From Psychroflexus planctonicus (GTDB taxonomy: Bacteria > Bacteroidota > Bacteroidia > Flavobacteriales > Flavobacteriaceae): a DNA stretch of 64,000 bases. Numbering within the stretch: position 1 is the stretch's first letter; every line of letters starts with the position of its first letter. Where the stretch lies: the NCBI RefSeq assembly GCF_014640195.1, contig NZ_BMGM01000004.1, forward strand, positions 62,001-126,000. Reading direction: 5' to 3'. Shown piece by piece: positions 44,295-53,300 of the stretch. Below the pieces are notes generated by a model, which was not told the DNA's origin, did no database searches, and saw only the letters and a program-made list of their open reading frames with translations. The translations under genes were made by a program, and so were the position numbers.

Positions 44295-44470
44295 GTGAGT
44301 TCACGAACGCCACAACTTTTACAACAAAAATAGCGGTTCACGAATCACAAGTCACAGTTCACAGAAGACAGATTCAATGAAACAACAATTTACAATAGCG
44401 TAAACGCCTGCCCAAGCTGTCGATTTATCAATAGTCATGGGAATGAATCCCGAGTAACGAAGTGAATCCG
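44295..44470. repeat. Composite repeat R3-R2, copy 2
   Basis: R3 (44295-44370) followed by R2 copy G (44373-44470), the same fused order as at 42,362. A short AACCAAC/AACCGAC heptamer stretch (44471-44505) leads to the start of the next glycosyltransferase. Confidence 0.85.
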
Positions 44471-44518
44471 TACAAAAACCAACAACCAAAAACCGACAAC
44501 TAAACACGTCGTAACATT

Positions 44519-45577
44519 ATGCCCACAAACCAATCAATACATATGCGAGAACAACCACTGGTCTCAATTATTATTCCGACTTATAACCGTGCCCATTTAA
44601 TAGGTGAAACCCTAGACTCGGTGTTAGCCCAAACCTACCCAAACTGGGAATGCATCATTGTCGATGACGGCTCTACGGACAACACGGATGAAGTGGTTGG
44701 TGCTTATGTTGAAAAAGACGCTCGTTTTAAATATTACCACCGACCAGAAGAGCATTTACCGGGTGGAAACGGGGCACGAAATTTTGGGTTCAAGATGAGT
44801 AAAGGCGAGTATGTGAATTGGTTGGATAGTGATGATTTATTGTCTCCATATTTCTTATCAAATAAAGAACTTGAGTTTTTAAATGGGAATTTTGATGCTA
44901 TTGTTTCCCTGAGTCAAACTTTTAATAAAATTTCTGGAGATGGTTCAATTTTGTGGAATATTCTACCTGATAATAAAGACCAATTACAATTAAATAACTT
45001 AGTGAATGATTTTCTGAAACAAAATATGCTATGGCCACCGATAGCAATAGTTTGGAAAAAAACGTTTTTCGATAAAAAAAAGGAGCTATGGAATGAACAT
45101 TTGAAATCCTGGCAAGACTGGGAATTTCATATTAAAATGCTCTTAGAAAAACCAAATCTTCATTTTAAATCTTGTGATATTGATACCTTTTATCGCATTG
45201 ATAGTAGCGATAAAATTTCAACTAAGGCAAAGGATAAACAATTTTTCATAAATCTTAAAAACAGTATTGACGCTGTTATTTTACTCTTAAAAAGTAAAGC
45301 TTTAATAGATATTTTCTCTTCTGAAATTAAGAATCTTATCGCAAGAGTTTTAATAAGGCTGCCCATACAAAATGGCTACTATAAATTCTCATTACTAAGT
45401 GCTTTAAAGTATACATTTTTCTTAAAATCTTTATTTCCTATAAAATCACTTATCTTAGAATTAGCTAGACAATATTCTATCTCTAGAAAAATAAGCAGTT
45501 TTCTCTATAAATCTTATAAAGAAAAAATCAAGTTTGATACTACATTTATGAAATTAACTAAAGAGAATTTAAAATAA
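44519..45577 (+). CDS. Glycosyltransferase family 2
   Basis: 352 residues. LVSIIIPTYNRAHLIGETL, IVDDGSTDNTDEVV and the metal-binding LDSDD (about residue 105) are intact. The first 110 residues are very close to the GT2 at 41,059, including LPGGNGARNFG. An alternative start is MREQPL (ATG 9 codons downstream), which would match the family N-terminus better. The stop overlaps the next start by one base (TAATG), so translation is coupled. Confidence 0.93.
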   Translation: MPTNQSIHMREQPLVSIIIPTYNRAHLIGETLDSVLAQTYPNWECIIVDDGSTDNTDEVVGAYVEKDARFKYYHRPEEHLPGGNGARNFGFKMSKGEYVNWLDSDDLLSPYFLSNKELEFLNGNFDAIVSLSQTFNKISGDGSILWNILPDNKDQLQLNNLVNDFLKQNMLWPPIAIVWKKTFFDKKKELWNEHLKSWQDWEFHIKMLLEKPNLHFKSCDIDTFYRIDSSDKISTKAKDKQFFINLKNSIDAVILLLKSKALIDIFSSEIKNLIARVLIRLPIQNGYYKFSLLSALKYTFFLKSLFPIKSLILELARQYSISRKISSFLYKSYKEKIKFDTTFMKLTKENLK

Positions 45578-46440
45578 TGAACGGAATTTCAGTCATCATA
45601 TGTTGCTATAATTCTGAACAAAGAATCAAACCAACACTTGAGCATCTTAACTTACAAGAAGCCAATTTCCCATGGGAGTTGATTATTGTTGATAATAATT
45701 GTACAGATGCAACAGTACAAACCGTTAATTACTGTATAAAAGAAATGCATCAGCTTGCTGAACGTACAAATATTGTTAAAGAAACTGAACCCGGTTTAAA
45801 TTATGCGAGATTGCGTGGTGTTAAAGCATCAAAATATGACCTAGTATTGTTCTGTGATGATGATAATTGGCTCAATGAAAGCTATCTTCAACGAGGTTTT
45901 GATTTCCTAAAAAATAATCCAGACTTCGGAGTTGTGGGTGGTAATGGGATAGAAAAGTGTGAAATTAATCCACCAAAATGGTTTGATAAATACAAATCTT
46001 TGTATGCAATTGGATGCAGGAATGATGGTGAGGTCTCTAACGTTTACGGTGCAGGCATGCTATTAAAAAAAGAATTATTGAGTGGTATTAATTTCAGTAT
46101 GTCTGATAGAAAAGGAGATAGCCTTGCTTCAGGCGGTGATAGTGAAATTTGCTATAATGTAATTAGTAAAGGTTACAAAATAAGGCAGTTATGTGATAAT
46201 ACTTTTTATCATTTTATCCCTAAAGACAGGTTAAAGAATATATATATTTATAATATGTTTTACGCAGTTGGGAAGACTAGAAAGGAGTTATATAAAATCG
46301 CTCCAAAGCATTATAAGCTATTTAATCCGTCTTACAGACTTAGAAAAGATATAAAAAATTTATTTAAAGCTTTGCTAAAATTAGATTGGTTAAGTGTAAA
46401 GTGTAACTTTTATTCTCTAAAAGCCTATTGGTTAAATTAA
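45577..46440 (+). CDS. Glycosyltransferase family 2
   Basis: 287 residues. ISVIICCYNSEQRIKPTLEH at the N-terminus, IIVDNNCTDATVQ, and the metal-binding LFCDDDN (about residue 92), then GVVGGNGIE and GDSEICYN, typical of the rhamnosyl/galactosyl GT2 group. It overlaps the upstream gene by one base and is followed after 6 bp by another transferase, so three transferases form one translational unit. Confidence 0.92.
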   Translation: MNGISVIICCYNSEQRIKPTLEHLNLQEANFPWELIIVDNNCTDATVQTVNYCIKEMHQLAERTNIVKETEPGLNYARLRGVKASKYDLVLFCDDDNWLNESYLQRGFDFLKNNPDFGVVGGNGIEKCEINPPKWFDKYKSLYAIGCRNDGEVSNVYGAGMLLKKELLSGINFSMSDRKGDSLASGGDSEICYNVISKGYKIRQLCDNTFYHFIPKDRLKNIYIYNMFYAVGKTRKELYKIAPKHYKLFNPSYRLRKDIKNLFKALLKLDWLSVKCNFYSLKAYWLN

Positions 46441-46446
46441 ATAATA

Positions 46447-47340
46447 ATGAAAAAAATTCTCTTGTTCTCACCATTATGTAAGCCTAAAGATGTTTTAGAA
46501 GTTACGCTTCCTTCTTACTTAAATTTAGAAAGCGAAGGTTTTACTTATGATATACTTTTGTACAATGATAATAATATTGAGGATTCAAAAAAATATACAG
46601 ATAACTTCATCTCACAACATGATAATGTTAGCTTGTTACCCAATATTTTTAATGAAAATTCTGCATACCAAAAACATAATTGGAATATCAGTTTAATAGA
46701 CCGTATCAGTGCTATTAAGAATAAAGCTATAGAGTATGCCTTAAAAAATAATTATGACTATATTTTCTTAGTAGACGCAGATTTAGTCTTAAACCCGAAC
46801 ACCTTAATGAGCTTAGTAAACGCTCAGAAGCATTTTATTTTTGAGATTTTTTGGACCATGTTTACAAATGCACATTACTATAAACCCAATGCTTGGGATT
46901 ATCATTCTTGGGTATATGATTCTCCCGAAAGTATTATTAAACTTAAAGAGCCAGGCGTTTATGAAGTAGGTGCTGGTGGCGCGTGTACTTTGGTGAGTCG
47001 AGAACTTTTAGAGCGCGGTTTAAATTTTAATAGATTGTCAAATATGAGATTCCCGGGTGAAGATCGTCACTTCTGCACAAGGGTTCAGGCTTTAAATGAA
47101 AAAGTTTATATCGATACGCATTTTCCAGCATTTCATATACATAACCCAAGGCTTGTAGACCAGGCTAAACTGTGGTATAGTAATGGAGCAAAACCTGAAT
47201 TTTTTAAGTCTTGGTTAACGGCTATCTGGGAAAATCAGGTTAGGAAAAATTTTGAAGAACCTAAAACTAAACTTGCTAGGATAAAAAAAGGCTTATATTT
47301 TGCACGAAGGGCTTATATTAATTATTTTGATAAACTATAA
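46447..47340 (+). CDS. GT-A-fold glycosyltransferase (Anp1-like)
   Basis: 297 residues. A GT-A type core with NYDYIFLVDADLVLNP (D-x-D as DAD, about residue 110), RISAIKNKAIEYAL before it, and GAGGACTLVSRELLERG and FPGEDRHFCTRV after it, which recall Anp1/Mnn9-like transferases. Third gene of the transferase trio starting at 44,519. The sugar is unknown. Confidence 0.8.
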   Translation: MKKILLFSPLCKPKDVLEVTLPSYLNLESEGFTYDILLYNDNNIEDSKKYTDNFISQHDNVSLLPNIFNENSAYQKHNWNISLIDRISAIKNKAIEYALKNNYDYIFLVDADLVLNPNTLMSLVNAQKHFIFEIFWTMFTNAHYYKPNAWDYHSWVYDSPESIIKLKEPGVYEVGAGGACTLVSRELLERGLNFNRLSNMRFPGEDRHFCTRVQALNEKVYIDTHFPAFHIHNPRLVDQAKLWYSNGAKPEFFKSWLTAIWENQVRKNFEEPKTKLARIKKGLYFARRAYINYFDKL

Positions 47341-47524
47341 ATAAAAATTGTTATCTGTTTTAAAACTAAGATTAAAAATTTACTTTTAATTAGAACAGAA
47401 ATTGTTAAGATTTAAAATTTCTAAAATCACAAATTATACTTTGTTATAACTGATAATTTAGAACCTAATAAAATGCATAATTGCCTGAATATTCATCTAA
47501 AATAAAAGGACAAATTTAAAATCT

Positions 47525-48484
47525 ATGAGTAAAACAACTATTAAGCCATGTCTTTATTTACATATTGGAAATCCTAAAACAGGTTCAACCTATTTACAAA
47601 AAAAAGTTTTTCCTGAACTTGAAAATATCACATACCATTACAAGCCTAAATATAATATTTTAAAAGAATACAGAAACCAAAAGTCTACCTTTGGTCGTTT
47701 CATGCGAAGTTCACCGGTTGTTTGGAAAAATTTTGGTGATGTATTATTAAACAACTTAGGTTTAAATAGTTTTGAAAAATCAGATATATTAGTTTCCGAT
47801 GAACACTTTGTTGAAGCGAATGACCCTTTTCGTATAGCACAACACTTGCACGAACTTAAAAAGCGAATTTATAAAAGCCACAACCTTAAAATATTAATGA
47901 TTATTCGTCGCCAGGATACATGGATTTCATCCTGCTATGCCGAAGTATCGAATACCCATAAGCGAGTTTCACAAAAACATTTTAGGGAGTATATTTTAAA
48001 TCGTATTGATCCTTTCAGTGCTTGTAATGACGGTGTAGGAATTCGGTTAGACTACTATACTTTAGTTTAAAAAATTCAGAATGTTTTAGGTAAAGATTCT
48101 GTTAAAGTTTTACCTTATGAGTTACTAAAATCAAATCCAAGTTTTTTTACAAAAGAGTGTTGTAAAGCTATAAATTGTGAAGTTCCTAGTTCACTTTCAT
48201 TCAAGAGTGAAAATGTGCGGTCTTCAGGTTCAAATACTTGGAAATTACGGCCAATGTCTAATGCCTACAAACCTAAAATCCAGTTAAGGCCTCATCGTGT
48301 GTTTAAGACAATTTTTGGTAAAAGCGTGATATATTTTCCGGCATTATCGAATATTAAAAGAGCTAAGGAAATTATTCTAACTAAAGAATTTTCAGAATTA
48401 ATTTTAGAGCGTTACAAATCCGAGAACAAAAAACTAGATGATGAATTTAATTTGGGATTAAAGGATTTTGGTTATTACCAATAA
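47525..48484 (+). pseudogene. Sulfotransferase interrupted by a single in-frame stop
   Basis: One reading frame of 320 codons, broken only by TAA at 48068-48070 (codon 182). The part before it has the 5'-phosphosulfate loop LHIGNPKTGSTYLQKKVF and the 3'-phosphate segment IIRRQDTWISSCYAEV. The part after it continues in the same frame without a shift (KIQNVLGKDSVKVLPYELLK) to SENKKLDDEFNLGLKDFGYY. The upstream half alone would lack the C-terminal lid. The break is probably recent: no other lesion is seen. CAA to TAA would be the simplest change. Confidence 0.85.
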
Positions 48485-48623
48485 ATATTTGATATCTTGA
48501 TATTTTTATCAAGAAATATGCTAAGAGTAATTTAAAGGTTTAAAAATATTAATACGAATCGATGATGAAAAAAAAGATAGTTTTAGATTTAAAAAGTGAT
48601 TTTAATAAAATTATTAATAAATT

Positions 48624-49724
48624 ATGAAAATACTAATATGTTTCGGCACAAGGCCTGAAGCCATTAAAATGGCTCCTGTGGTTAAAGCTTGCCTGAGTCA
48701 TCAATCTATTAACACTAGAGTTTGTGTAACAGCACAACATAGAGAAATGCTTGACCAAGTCTTAGATTTTTTTGAAATCACACCTGATATAGACTTAGAC
48801 TTGATGCAAGCTAATCAATCGCTTAATCAACTTTCAGCAAGAATTATTGAGAAAATGGATGCTGTATTGGTTGCAGAACAACCCGACTGGGTTTTAGTCC
48901 ATGGCGATACCACAACCTCCAGTATGGTCGCTTTAGCCGCTTTTCATCTAGGAATTAAAGTCGGTCACGTTGAGGCTGGTTTGCGCACCTACAATAAATA
49001 TTCGCCATTTCCAGAAGAAATCAATCGTCAACTTACTGGTAGAATTGCCAATGCACATTTTGCACCTACCCAAAAAGCCTACAACTGCTTGATGAATGAA
49101 GGTGTAAAAAATGAAGAAGTTTTAATTACAGGAAATACTGTGGTAGATGCTTTACAAATGGGTTTAAAGCTAGCAAAACAAAAACATCCTGAATACCTAA
49201 AAAAACTACTAAATGAGCTCAAACCACAAAAAAAACTCATATTAGTCACAGGACATCGAAGAGAAAATTTTGGAGAAGGATTTTTACAGCTTTGCCATGC
49301 GCTAAAAAATATTGCCAAACAGCATGATGTAGAGATTATATATCCCGTACATCTTAATCCTAATGTAAAAGATGTCGTGCATAAAGAACTCGGGCACTTA
49401 AACAATATCCATCTTATACCTCCAGTAGAATATCCTGTAATGTTAGGTTTGTTAAATGCTTGTGAATTAATCATTTCAGATTCTGGAGGTATCCAAGAAG
49501 AAGCCCCGAGTTTGGGTAAAATGGTTTTGGTGACTCGAGCAACATCAGAGCGCATGGAAGGCATAGAACAAGGTTTTGCTGAATTGGTTGGCACCAATGC
49601 AGATAAAATTACAGAAAGGGCTTTGTTTTATCTAAATCATCCTAAAGTCCTAAAAAAGCAAGATAATCCTTACGGTCAGGGAGATGCTTCTGAAAAAATA
49701 ATCAACTATATTTTAACTAGATGA
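48624..49724 (+). CDS. wecB: UDP-N-acetylglucosamine 2-epimerase, non-hydrolysing
   Basis: 366 residues, the normal length. It interconverts UDP-GlcNAc and UDP-ManNAc. ICFGTRPEAIKMAPV (N-terminal), HGDTTTSSMVALAAFH (about residue 92), VEAGLRTYNKYSPFPEEINR, VTGHRRENFGEG and the active-site SDSGGIQEEAPSLGK (about 289) are intact. It overlaps the next glycosyltransferase by 4 bp (ATGA). UDP-ManNAc could go to ManNAc or ManNAcA residues. Confidence 0.95.
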   Translation: MKILICFGTRPEAIKMAPVVKACLSHQSINTRVCVTAQHREMLDQVLDFFEITPDIDLDLMQANQSLNQLSARIIEKMDAVLVAEQPDWVLVHGDTTTSSMVALAAFHLGIKVGHVEAGLRTYNKYSPFPEEINRQLTGRIANAHFAPTQKAYNCLMNEGVKNEEVLITGNTVVDALQMGLKLAKQKHPEYLKKLLNELKPQKKLILVTGHRRENFGEGFLQLCHALKNIAKQHDVEIIYPVHLNPNVKDVVHKELGHLNNIHLIPPVEYPVMLGLLNACELIISDSGGIQEEAPSLGKMVLVTRATSERMEGIEQGFAELVGTNADKITERALFYLNHPKVLKKQDNPYGQGDASEKIINYILTR

Positions 49725-50950
49725 AGATTTTAGTATTAGCCGAAAATTTAGAAGTAAATCGGACTTCTTCTGGTATAACGAGTAATAAAAATATTTTAAT
49801 GTATCAAAGATATTTTAATCATGTGGATGTTATCACTTCCACACCTTTAAATCAGTTTAAACAAATAGAAGGAGTTAATTATACGAAATTCACAAACTCC
49901 TCAAAGATGCTATTAGAAAAAATACCAAAGATAGCAGCCCTACCAGCTTATTTAAATGGCTTAAATTTTACTGCTAGACGTATTATTGAAGACTGGACTC
50001 AAGTCATTAAGAGTAAACTAGATAAAAAGAATTACAGTCTGATTGTAAGCTTAGGGTCTGGTTTAAGTTTTGTTCCTGCTTATGCAATGCTTAATATAGA
50101 TAAAACGTTGTATGGTAATTACATCATGTTTGTCCATGATCCCTATCCCTCGCATCAATATCCACCGCCTTACAAAAAAAAATCAACGTATTTATATAAA
50201 GTTCAAGCAAAGCTTTTTGGTAAGGCTTTATCCAAAGCAGACATAATTTCGTTTCCTTCTCTACGTTTACAGGAATGGATGGCTCAATTTTATAATTTGC
50301 CTATCCAGAAACAAATAATACAACCACATTTAGGTTTAAATATAAATGAATTATGGACTATTTTGCCAAATATAAAAACTAAAAAATTACCAGTTTATCC
50401 AGATGGTATTAATATTATTCATACAGGCACGCTTTTAGGTCCAAGAACGCCAACCTTTTTAATAGAAGCTCTCAAGCTATTATTTGAAAAACATCCAGAA
50501 TCCAGATCCATAGTAAAACTACATATTGTAGGTAAAATGACAAAGGAGTGGAGTGAAGAGAATTTAGTAGCCGAAAATGTGCACATCCATAGTCATCGAT
50601 ATACTTATCAAGAAAGTCTGGAAATCCAGAAAAATGCTGATGTTTTACTTCTTTTAGAAGCCGTATCTGATGTTTCTCCTTTTATGCCTGGAAAATTGGC
50701 AGATTATTTAGTCGCTGATAAACCTATTTTAGCGCTTACTCCAAAACAATCAGAAACAACAAGAATACTTGGAGAAAATTATCCTTTACTAGTAGAAAAC
50801 GGAGATGTTGGAGAGATATATAAAAAATTGGTGATTATTTATAAGTCTTATCAAGAAGGCTCAATAAATGAACTTATTCCTAATAAAAAAGCTAGAACGT
50901 ATGTTAGACCAGAAGAATGGATTAATAGCTTAAAAAAAACATTAACCTAA
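49721..50950 (+). CDS. Glycosyltransferase family 4-like
   Basis: 409 residues, GT-B fold. N-terminal KILVLAENLEVNRTSSGIT, middle VHDPYPSHQYPPP, and donor-domain IIHTGTLLGPRTPTFLIEAL. The usual E-x7-E motif is replaced by LEAVSDVSPFMPGKLADYL, the variant of a GT4 subgroup. It overlaps wecB by 4 bp and neuC by one base, so the three are coupled. Confidence 0.85.
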   Translation: MKILVLAENLEVNRTSSGITSNKNILMYQRYFNHVDVITSTPLNQFKQIEGVNYTKFTNSSKMLLEKIPKIAALPAYLNGLNFTARRIIEDWTQVIKSKLDKKNYSLIVSLGSGLSFVPAYAMLNIDKTLYGNYIMFVHDPYPSHQYPPPYKKKSTYLYKVQAKLFGKALSKADIISFPSLRLQEWMAQFYNLPIQKQIIQPHLGLNINELWTILPNIKTKKLPVYPDGINIIHTGTLLGPRTPTFLIEALKLLFEKHPESRSIVKLHIVGKMTKEWSEENLVAENVHIHSHRYTYQESLEIQKNADVLLLLEAVSDVSPFMPGKLADYLVADKPILALTPKQSETTRILGENYPLLVENGDVGEIYKKLVIIYKSYQEGSINELIPNKKARTYVRPEEWINSLKKTLT

Positions 50951-52104
50951 TGAGAAAAATCTGCGTAGTAGTAACCGCACGCCCATCCTATTCCAGAATT
51001 AAAACCGCTTTAAAAGCCATCCAAAAGCATCCTAATTTGGAGTTGCAATTGGTCGTGGCAGCTTCAGCTTTGTTGGAGCGTTATGGTACAGCTGTGAATT
51101 ATATTAAAGCAGATGGTTTTCATATCGATGCTAAGGTATTTAATGTCTTAGAAGGCGAAAACTTAACCGCAGCAGCAAAGACTACTGGCATAGGTATTTT
51201 AGAGTTGTCTAGTGTGTTTGAAAATCTTCAACCCGATATCGTGGTTACGGTAGCCGACCGATTTGAAACCATGGCAACGGCCATTGCCGCTTCGTATATG
51301 AACATTCCTTTAGCCCACATTCAAGGCGGAGAAGTCACAGGCAATATCGATGAAAAAGTAAGACACAGCATCACCAAACTAGCCGATTACCATTTGGTCG
51401 CTTCACAAGATGCAGAACAACGCGTATTGAAATTAGGAGAAGAAGCCAATTCGGTGTTCAATACAGGCTGCCCATCCATAGATTTAGCCAAAGAAGTTCA
51501 GGGACTCAACCAACTGAATTTTAATCCCTACGAAAAATATGGTGGCGTGGGCGCGCAACCTGATTTAAGCAAGGGCTATTGGGTAGTCATGCAACATCCA
51601 GTTACTAACGAATATCAAAACTCGCGAAAGCATGTAGAAACTACTTTAGAAGCCATTCGCCAACAAACAGATGTTCCTGTGTTGTGGTTTTGGCCAAACG
51701 TGGATGCAGGTTCAGATGGTACATCTACGGGTATTCGCGCTTTTAGAGAAAAATACGATGTAGAGCATGTGCATTTTTTTAAAAACATGCAAGGCAATGA
51801 TTTTTTAAATTTATTAGATCAATCTGAAGGCTTAATCGGGAATTCATCCGTAGGAATAAGAGAATGCGCTTATTTGGGTGTTCCGGTGATTAATATTGGA
51901 AGTCGCCAAAATCGGCGTCAGCGTGGCAATAATGTTATGGATGTCAATTACAGTACCCAAGAAATCACCCAAGCCATGAACCAAATCCAATCCAACCCAA
52001 GACCCACAACAGCCACTATTTACGGTGAAGGCGATGCAGGAGAAAAGATAGCTGCTGTTTTAGCAAAGGTTGAATTGAAGTTTCATAAGACGATTGTTTA
52101 TTAG
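50950..52104 (+). CDS. neuC: UDP-N-acetylglucosamine 2-epimerase, hydrolysing (NeuC/LegG type)
   Basis: 384 residues. A hydrolysing epimerase that releases ManNAc (or a 2,4-diacetamido sugar in the LegG subgroup) plus UDP. Begins RKICVVVTARPSYSRIKTAL, the ARPSY form typical of NeuC. LAHIQGGEVTGNIDEKVRHS and GNSSVGIRECAYLGVPVINI hold the active-site residues. Which substrate is used cannot be decided by eye. No neuB is found in the window, although a cytidylyltransferase follows 1.2 kb later. Confidence 0.9.
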   Translation: MRKICVVVTARPSYSRIKTALKAIQKHPNLELQLVVAASALLERYGTAVNYIKADGFHIDAKVFNVLEGENLTAAAKTTGIGILELSSVFENLQPDIVVTVADRFETMATAIAASYMNIPLAHIQGGEVTGNIDEKVRHSITKLADYHLVASQDAEQRVLKLGEEANSVFNTGCPSIDLAKEVQGLNQLNFNPYEKYGGVGAQPDLSKGYWVVMQHPVTNEYQNSRKHVETTLEAIRQQTDVPVLWFWPNVDAGSDGTSTGIRAFREKYDVEHVHFFKNMQGNDFLNLLDQSEGLIGNSSVGIRECAYLGVPVINIGSRQNRRQRGNNVMDVNYSTQEITQAMNQIQSNPRPTTATIYGEGDAGEKIAAVLAKVELKFHKTIVY

Positions 52105-52530
52105 TGATTAGTCGATAGTGAATAGTTGATAGTGACTTGTGACTAGTGGATGATGAATGCTTACTCATAACCAGTGGCTAGTCCTTATATACGTTTGCTC
52201 TATTCACAGCCCACGGCTCACAGTTCACAATTCACAGTTTACTAACAAATGAATTCACAGTCCACAGCTCTCAAATCACAGTTCACAGCCCACGACTCAC
52301 AAATCACGGTTCACAGTCCACAAATCACAGTTCACAATTCACAGTTTACTAACAAATGAATTCACAGTCCACAGCTCTCAAATCACAGTTCACAGCCCAC
52401 GACTCACAAATCACGGTTCACAGTCCACAAATCACAGCTCACAGTTCACAGCTCACAAATCACAGCTCACAAATCACAGCTCACAAATCACAGCTCACGT
52501 CTCACAAATCACAAAATGATTTAACCACTA
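52103..52530. repeat. Heptanucleotide arrays: dialect TGANTAG then dialect NTCACAN
   Basis: From the neuC stop to about 52165 the units are TGATTAG, TCGATAG, TGAATAG, TTGATAG. A junction word of 37 bp (52173-52209, starting AGTGGCTAGTCC) leads to about 45 units of NTCACAN. Inside, a 107-bp segment is exactly duplicated in tandem (52221-52327 and 52328-52434). A frame of 60 codons at 52356 reads a seven-residue repeat (TAHDSQI, TVHSPQI, TAHSSQL) and is only array DNA. Confidence 0.92.
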
Positions 52531-52542
52531 AAATTTGATTAA

Positions 52543-52896
52543 ATGACACACAAAAATTTAGACGCTTGGAATAAAAGTATGGACTTGGTAGACAAAGCTT
52601 ACGAAATTGCAAAAGAATTTCCTAAGTGGGAAGACTTTATTTTAAAGCAACAATTTTTGAAATCAGCAATTTCTATACCATCGAATATATCAGAGGGTTG
52701 TGGACGAAGTTCTGATAAAGAATTAATTAGATTTTTAGATATTAGTTTAGGTTCATTAGCAGAGTTAGATACTCAATATGAAATCGCCGTAAGACTGTCA
52801 TACTTTTCAAGAAACAATGATTTTGAAATTTTGCTTACCGATTCAGGTAAATTAATGATAGGGTTGAAACGATATTTACAAAATAAAAAAAGATAG
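52543..52896 (+). CDS. Four-helix-bundle protein (23S rRNA intervening-sequence family), copy 2
   Basis: 117 residues of the S23/IVP family. KNLDAWNKSMDLVDKAYEIA, FLKSAISIPSNISEGCGRSS and FLDISLGSLAELDTQYEIAV are the diagnostic segments. It is only distantly similar to copy 1 at 32,633. It is set inside heptamer arrays on both sides, and an exact 37-bp direct repeat lies at 52173-52209 and 53005-53041. Function unknown. Confidence 0.9.
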   Translation: MTHKNLDAWNKSMDLVDKAYEIAKEFPKWEDFILKQQFLKSAISIPSNISEGCGRSSDKELIRFLDISLGSLAELDTQYEIAVRLSYFSRNNDFEILLTDSGKLMIGLKRYLQNKKR

Positions 52897-52917
52897 CTTA
52901 ACGATTTGTTGCTTTTG

Positions 52918-53300
52918 TATGGTGAGTAGTGATTTGTGACTAGTGACTAGTAAATAGTGTTTCGTGAATAGTGATTAGTGATTAGTGAATGGTGTCACGT
53001 GAATAGTGGCTAGTCCTTATATACGTTTGCTCTATTCACAGTTCACAAATCACGGCTCACAGCTCACAAATCACAGTTAACGAATCACGGCTCACAGTTC
53101 ACAGCTCACGCCTATCAGCTCACAAATCACAAAACACGGTTCACAGCCCACAGCTCACAAATCACAGTTCACGAATCACAGTCCACGAATCACAGCTCAC
53201 ATTTCACAAATCACGGTTCACAGCTCCCAGCTCACAAATCACGGCTCACAAATCACGGTTCACAAATAACAGCTCACATTTCACAATTAACAAAAATGCA
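52918..53300. repeat. Heptanucleotide arrays: dialect TGANTAG then dialect NTCACAN, second block
   Basis: The same two dialects in the same order as before the four-helix-bundle gene, joined by the same 37-bp word (53005-53041). About 12 TGANTAG-type units and about 35 NTCACAN units. The array runs into the coding region of the cytidylyltransferase. Confidence 0.92.

Noticed and set aside
52356-52538. A 60-codon open frame with a seven-residue repeat (TAHSSQL type)
   Set aside because: It is entirely heptamer array; a 7-bp period without stops gives a repeating peptide automatically. No start signal and no known family.
52190-53300. A possible CRISPR array because of the many short repeats
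   Set aside because: Units are 7 bp and contiguous, with no constant repeat of about 25-40 bp and no spacers; no cas genes are nearby.
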